NCBI GenBank assembly: GCA_963932145.1
Contig: OZ010599.1
Location: forward strand, 50,240,564 to 50,304,563
From: Acanthosepion lycidas
Taxonomy: Eukaryota; Mollusca; Cephalopoda; Sepiida; Sepiidae
Reading direction: 5' to 3'
DNA length: 64,000 bases
In this document: one piece after another, positions 59,528 through 64,000 of the stretch
How the letters are laid out: each line of letters opens with the position of its first letter
Numbering within the stretch: position 1 is the first letter of the stretch
Notes under the pieces: generated by a model
Database searches by the model: none
Seen by the model: the letters and a program-made list of their open reading frames with translations, nothing else
Told to the model about the DNA's origin: nothing
Made by a program: the position numbers and the translations under genes

Positions 59528-61683
59528 CTTCTTGAAAAAAGTGATAAGGCATTGGAAAGTGAGAACCTGAAGTATAAAAGCTAAGAATAATTTGCAAAAT
59601 GGTTTGAAAAAATGTTGCTATATTGATTCCCTAAAACCTGAGGATATATTTGTATCCTGATTGATATATACACCAAAACCGACTACATTTATCAACATGG
59701 AGCTGTCTCTATGAATTCTATACAACTGTAGATGTAAAATATAGAAAATCTTTACTGTAGAATGTTAAAAATGAAATTTCAGAATAAGGAGTTAACACTT
59801 AATCTACAATTATTACTTTATTCTAACTATTACTGCTATTGCCTTTCTCTCTTTTTATTTTATCTCTGGAAATTCCCTGTTGTACTGTGGAACTATCTTT
59901 GTGATACTATTGGCTTTCTTTTAGTCTTTATTATTGACTGTAATCTGGTAGACTGTGCACTTCAAATCTGCCATATTCTTTTAATTTAGCTTTGATATCA
60001 AACCCTGTCATGATGTGAAAACATATTTTAACCCTTCTCAAAATCCAAATCAGGTGAATCAAAGAAAAAGGAAATGATTTTCAATTTCTTTTATTGACCT
60101 TCTAAATACTTTTTTCTGGTAATAATAAGAATTAATTTTAAGAATGATTTTATTGAAATTAAATTTTCTGAATATTTTTAAATATCCTTACAAAAATTGT
60201 TAACAGAAGAAACAAAATAGATAACAATTAAAAAAAAAGCCCATTAAATTTTTGGAATAATAATTCTGAATCCAAAAATAATTCTTTCATTTTATTTGTA
60301 GTTTTAAACAGATAACATAATTCAAATTAAATGTTCTTTTTTCTCTATTATTGGCAGATTCTGTTCTATTTTTATTTCTTTGAAATATTAGACATTGAAT
60401 ATTTAGATTATTAAATCAACTATGCAAAATTTGAAAAAATAACCTAAAATATTATGAAAATAATTTAATTTGTATCTTATAAGAGAAAATTCTATTTTCT
60501 CTAGCAGAAAAAGAAAAGAAAAAACAAATCCTATATTTTACATTTACATAAATAAATACCAGTATAAACTTCTAGGGTTAACAATTTCTAAAGTGCTTCT
60601 AATTGCAAATGTAATATTTTATGAAAAGAAATAATTTTTATTTGTTTTTATATTATGTCTGATGTATTTCTTTTTAAAATTATATTCACTTGATGTTTCA
60701 TTTTTTATGCAACCACCTGTTTGATAGTAAAGCTATTTAATTTTAAAATTACAATAAATTGTCTATTACATCAGTCAGAGATTATTATAGTTACTGTCTA
60801 TAATATTTGGATTTAGTATTTTTCCAATTTTTCTTTCTCTTCAACTCAAGATAAAATTTTGGATATTGTTACTCATAGGGAAAAAGGAAAAGAGGGACTG
60901 AGAAAGAGAAATAAATCAAATACTGCAAATCTTGCAAAATTCAATTAAAAGGAATAAAAAACAAACTGAGATGTAAAAAATAAAGGTAAAATAAAAAGCA
61001 TAGCAAAAATATTTAAAGGTGATAATAACATTCAGGTTGAAAGTTTGAAGCTAAATTCTAAAATTACCCATCTTAAAACAAAATAAATCAAAACAATATA
61101 TAAATAATATATGGTGCTGATTTGAATTTTCTGGTCTAATCTTCAAGTAATCATAAGCACTAAAATTTCATAATTTTTTTTGCCTTCCACATTTTGACCT
61201 GAAATGGATTTGTGTTTTTCCTTTTAACTTCAGTTCTGACCCAGTCTTTCTGTTTATTATTAACTTCCTTTAAAAGATCTTCAAACTTAAAAAGAAGAAA
61301 AAATAAACTTGGTTAATCCACTTTCACTCCCAAAAGTCAAATTTATTTTTTCTGGTGAGAAGCAGAAAAAGAAATAAAAAAAATGCAGGTTGCTATTGAT
61401 GGAAACTAAGAGAGGAAAATATATTGGCAAAAGAAAAACTCTTATAATCAATGATAATAAAGTATCCTCCAACAAACAAGACATTTGTGGTTTATTTCTT
61501 TATTTGCTAAAGAAAAAAATAAAGAGAAAGCTGTACCCTTCAATTTCAAAAAATTATATCTTCTTATTCTGTAATATTTGGATTTAAACCTGGTTACTCA
61601 CAGAAAAAGATCATTTTACAATTACTGCTATAGCCACTAATACCACATCAACAGCCACAACAACCATTATCAATATCACTACA

Positions 61684-61786
61684 GCAACAACAACAACAAC
61701 AACATTGTTATTCCCTGTTACTGTTTCTGAGTTGGCTAAATATACCAATCTGTATCTTCCATACACTTAGTGATATACATACATAC

Positions 61787-61845
<59 letters not shown>
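61684..61845. repeat. Microsatellite cluster (CAA)n, (TACA)n, (TA)n
   Basis: A short CAA run at 61684-61705, a TACA run near 61774 and a pure TA run of about 55 bp (61791-61845) lie close together. Confidence 0.93.
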
Positions 61846-61849
<4 letters not shown>

Positions 61850-62541
61850 CCTTTAAATTACTTATGGCTTCTCCTACCCGGAATTCTTTTCCATCATCTT
61901 AGTGTGAAATTTAAAAAGGAATCATTGTAAAAGAAGAAAAAGAAATAATAATATAAAAAAAAAAAACATCTTTACTTTCTTGTATTGTAAATTATCTACC
62001 AACAATGCTATGAAATGGATTGGAAGTTTCTCCAGGCAAATGATACTCAGCAAAAGGAGGCTGACTACAAGGAAAAAAACTGACATTGCTCCTGATAAAA
62101 AACGGTAGGCATTATTGGTGCCTAGCCCAAAAATTTTATTATTATTATATCTCTTTTTCTGCAATATATTATTTTTTATTTTTTGATATGCTTAATTTAA
62201 TTTTTTTTCTTCAAACAACAATTATTTAAAAAAAAGTTCTCTTTTTTATAATTATTTTGATCTTTAATTATACTTCAGATAAATTATCTTAAAATGCCAC
62301 AGTGAATTAACACTTTGTTGTTTTTCAAAATGTACATAAAGGTTATAATAATAAGAAAGCTTCCTTCATCTGAATAATTATGTGGGTAAATAAATTTACC
62401 AAACTGATAATGAATATGATAATAAAAATTAAGTGAAAGAGAGTCAATAGAAAGAAATTTGTTAACAGCATTAATGGTAAAATGTAATTGACTAGAAAAC
62501 AGATTTATTAAATGGTCACATGTAAATTGCAAATGAAAATA

Positions 62542-62570
62542 ATGTATGTGTATGTATATGCATATGTATA

Positions 62571-62608
<38 letters not shown>
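62542..62608. repeat. (TATG/TA)n microsatellite
   Basis: GTATGTGTATGTATATGCAT grades into about 36 bp of pure TA. Confidence 0.92.
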
Positions 62609-62609
<1 letters not shown>

Positions 62610-62707
62610 CTGATGCAATGAGAACGAAAGTAATATATAAATTCTAGAGCGATAATTATTTATTATAATTTTATAAAATCCTGAGACAAGCCAGAACTTG
62701 CAAATCT

Positions 62708-62711
<4 letters not shown>

Positions 62712-62756
<45 letters not shown>
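62712..62756. repeat. (TA)n microsatellite
   Basis: A pure TA run of about 45 bp, about 100 bp after the previous one. Confidence 0.95.
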
Positions 62757-62758
<2 letters not shown>

Positions 62759-63504
62759 AAGTTTCTGATGAAGCATTTTGATATTTATGTGTGTGATAGA
62801 AATGTTGAAAAGTTCTAAGTCCAATCCATTCCACAAATTCAATATTTAATTTAATTGACAAAACATCAGAATACTAGTTTTCAGAAGTGGACTAGGTTGA
62901 AAGTTTTTTTAACCATTCTTTATACGTTTTTATTTACTTTTCTCTTGTGACTATTTCATAAGTCTAACTTGTATATTACATAGTCAATTACCTTTTATCA
63001 TTAATGCTATTATTTAATGATTTTCTATTGACCCTCACTATAATAATTCCCTTTCAGTTTGATTTATTTAATTTACAGTTATATTTTATTATATAATTAA
63101 TCTTCCTTCAATCCTACAAAACACTCTGTGTGAGTAAAAGTTGCTATTGTAATAAAAGAAAGTAAGAAAAGAATGTAAAACTAGTTTTATATCTCACAAT
63201 AAGCCAGAAATAACAATATAGATAAAAGGGAAAGAGATCAAAGAGTTTGTGTTTATTATATTGATGTGGACTTGCTTTTCATTTTAGTGCTAAGTGCCTG
63301 CTTGTAGATCTGGCTATTGGGCTGACTGGCCTACCCACTTATTAGTTCTCAGTAGATCCTATGAAACAGCCCTGTAAATGAAAATGATTTAGTACACATG
63401 TGTTATTTCATGTAAGCATGTATATATAGATGTGGTTGTTAAACAAGTTTCATCCTAAAAAAAATAGTGCTTTTATTTAGTGTATGTGATTTCTTTTTGC
63501 ATTA

Positions 63505-63584
63505 TAGGTTGGTGCAAAAATAATGTCGTTTTCTCACATAGTAACATATGTGAGAAAACGACATTATTTTTTGCAACAACCTAA
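63505..63584. mobile_element. 80-bp mariner MITE resembling MADE1
   Basis: Two arms of about 37 bp, TAGGTTGGTGCAAAAATAAT with GTCGTTTTCTCACATA and its inverse complement, flank a few central bases. TA dinucleotides at 63503-63504 and 63585-63586 are the expected mariner target duplication. The termini TTAGGTTGGTGCAAAA and the 80-bp length closely recall MADE1, the MITE of Hsmar1-type mariners. The arms differ at only a few positions. It has no coding capacity and would need a transposase from a full element. It is unrelated by end sequence to the mariner relic at 49261. Confidence 0.93.
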
Positions 63585-64000
63585 TAGTTGTTTGGTATTG
63601 TGTTAATCATTTTTTTCAATTTGTTTAGTCAGTAGTGTGTGGATATTGGGACATTCTGGATCATCATTATTTCTTTATTTAGTTCATATCAAAGCCCTAA
63701 ACTTTTGTTTCATATCTCTCTGTTGACTATATTTATTTACTCCAGAACTTTCTGTTGAGTTGAAAGCTGAGAGTGTACACTTAAAATCTTAAAATCTATA
63801 TTTTTTTCTTTGTTGCTATGTTGCTAAATATAAAACTAGTTTTAATGATTTGTACAAATTTTATTTCTGATTTTAAATTTACAGTCACACACATATTCCT
63901 TAATTAAAAAAAATTCTTTCATTAATCATGATAGTTGTCCATTTATTTTTCTTTCTTTCTTACTATATCTCGTTCACTAAATATTTAGTGTACTTTCTCT
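63585..64000. other. AT-rich DNA to the window end
   Basis: Nothing recognised. Confidence 0.45.

Larger units (their letters stand above)
54991..63504. other. AT-rich DNA with microsatellites and foldbacks
   Basis: Apart from the separately listed repeats, no gene is supported. The 107-codon frame at 56438-56761 has no recognised domain. The region 58430-59330 has more balanced composition without a clear coding signal. Confidence 0.45.

Noticed and set aside
1-64000. CRISPR arrays, operons or prokaryote-type defence systems
   Set aside because: No regularly spaced repeats with unique spacers and no bacterial gene structure. The tandem repeats present are satellites.

Overview
This is an AT-rich animal (metazoan) nuclear window. 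It has long introns, dense (AT)n, (CA)n and (TCTA)n microsatellites, and degraded transposable elements of nearly every major class. There are no bacterial-type operons, no rRNA and no intact tRNA gene. The mix of Ty3/Gypsy LTR elements, several non-LTR (LINE) families, Tc1/mariner relics, a Penelope-like relic with a GIY-YIG domain and tRNA-derived SINEs suits a lophotrochozoan, perhaps a cephalopod mollusc. That placement is inference and was not tested by any search.

Host gene: two exons on the + strand can be supported (22244-22401 and 40135-40354). Both have canonical splice sites. They join in frame across a phase-2 intron of about 17.7 kb and encode a charged coiled-coil segment followed by an acidic helical segment. 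I do not recognise the protein. Most of the window is probably intron of this gene or intergenic DNA.

Layout: 1-11855 is unannotated AT-rich DNA with a microsatellite cluster (3464), a small near-perfect hairpin (3938), a 38-bp minisatellite (5922) and a pyrimidine-rich tract of about 1.7 kb (8280-9960). At 11861-15660 lies a young minus-strand Ty3/Gypsy element with open Gag-protease and RT-RNase H frames, a perfect 5-bp target duplication, and loss of integrase plus more than half of its 3' LTR. Beside it are an old minus-strand Gypsy relic (15965-16803), a Tc1-like transposase relic (16900-17420) and an LTR relic with a polypurine tract (about 17870-18433). A tRNA-derived SINE with an 18-bp target duplication sits at 20055-20187. 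A LINE relic (21080-22180) ends just before the first exon.

The intron holds an RTE-like LINE relic (23190-24060) with an inverted partial copy (24941-25088), a complete but mutated plus-strand Ty3/Gypsy provirus (27184-33066) and a Tc1-like relic (36480-37500). Beyond the second exon are LINE fragments (46420-47450), a mariner relic with terminal inverted repeats (49261-50160), a SINE-like fragment (51470-51600), an inverted-repeat element (51801-51905), the Penelope-like relic (53985-54990), a 56-nt near-perfect palindrome (55615) and an 80-bp mariner MITE resembling MADE1 (63505-63584).

I found no clearly new multi-gene system. The most checkable items are the duplicated splice donor after exon 2, the SAM-like domain at the start of the young Gypsy Gag, that element's post-integration deletion and antisense promoter-like LTR, and the short foldback elements.
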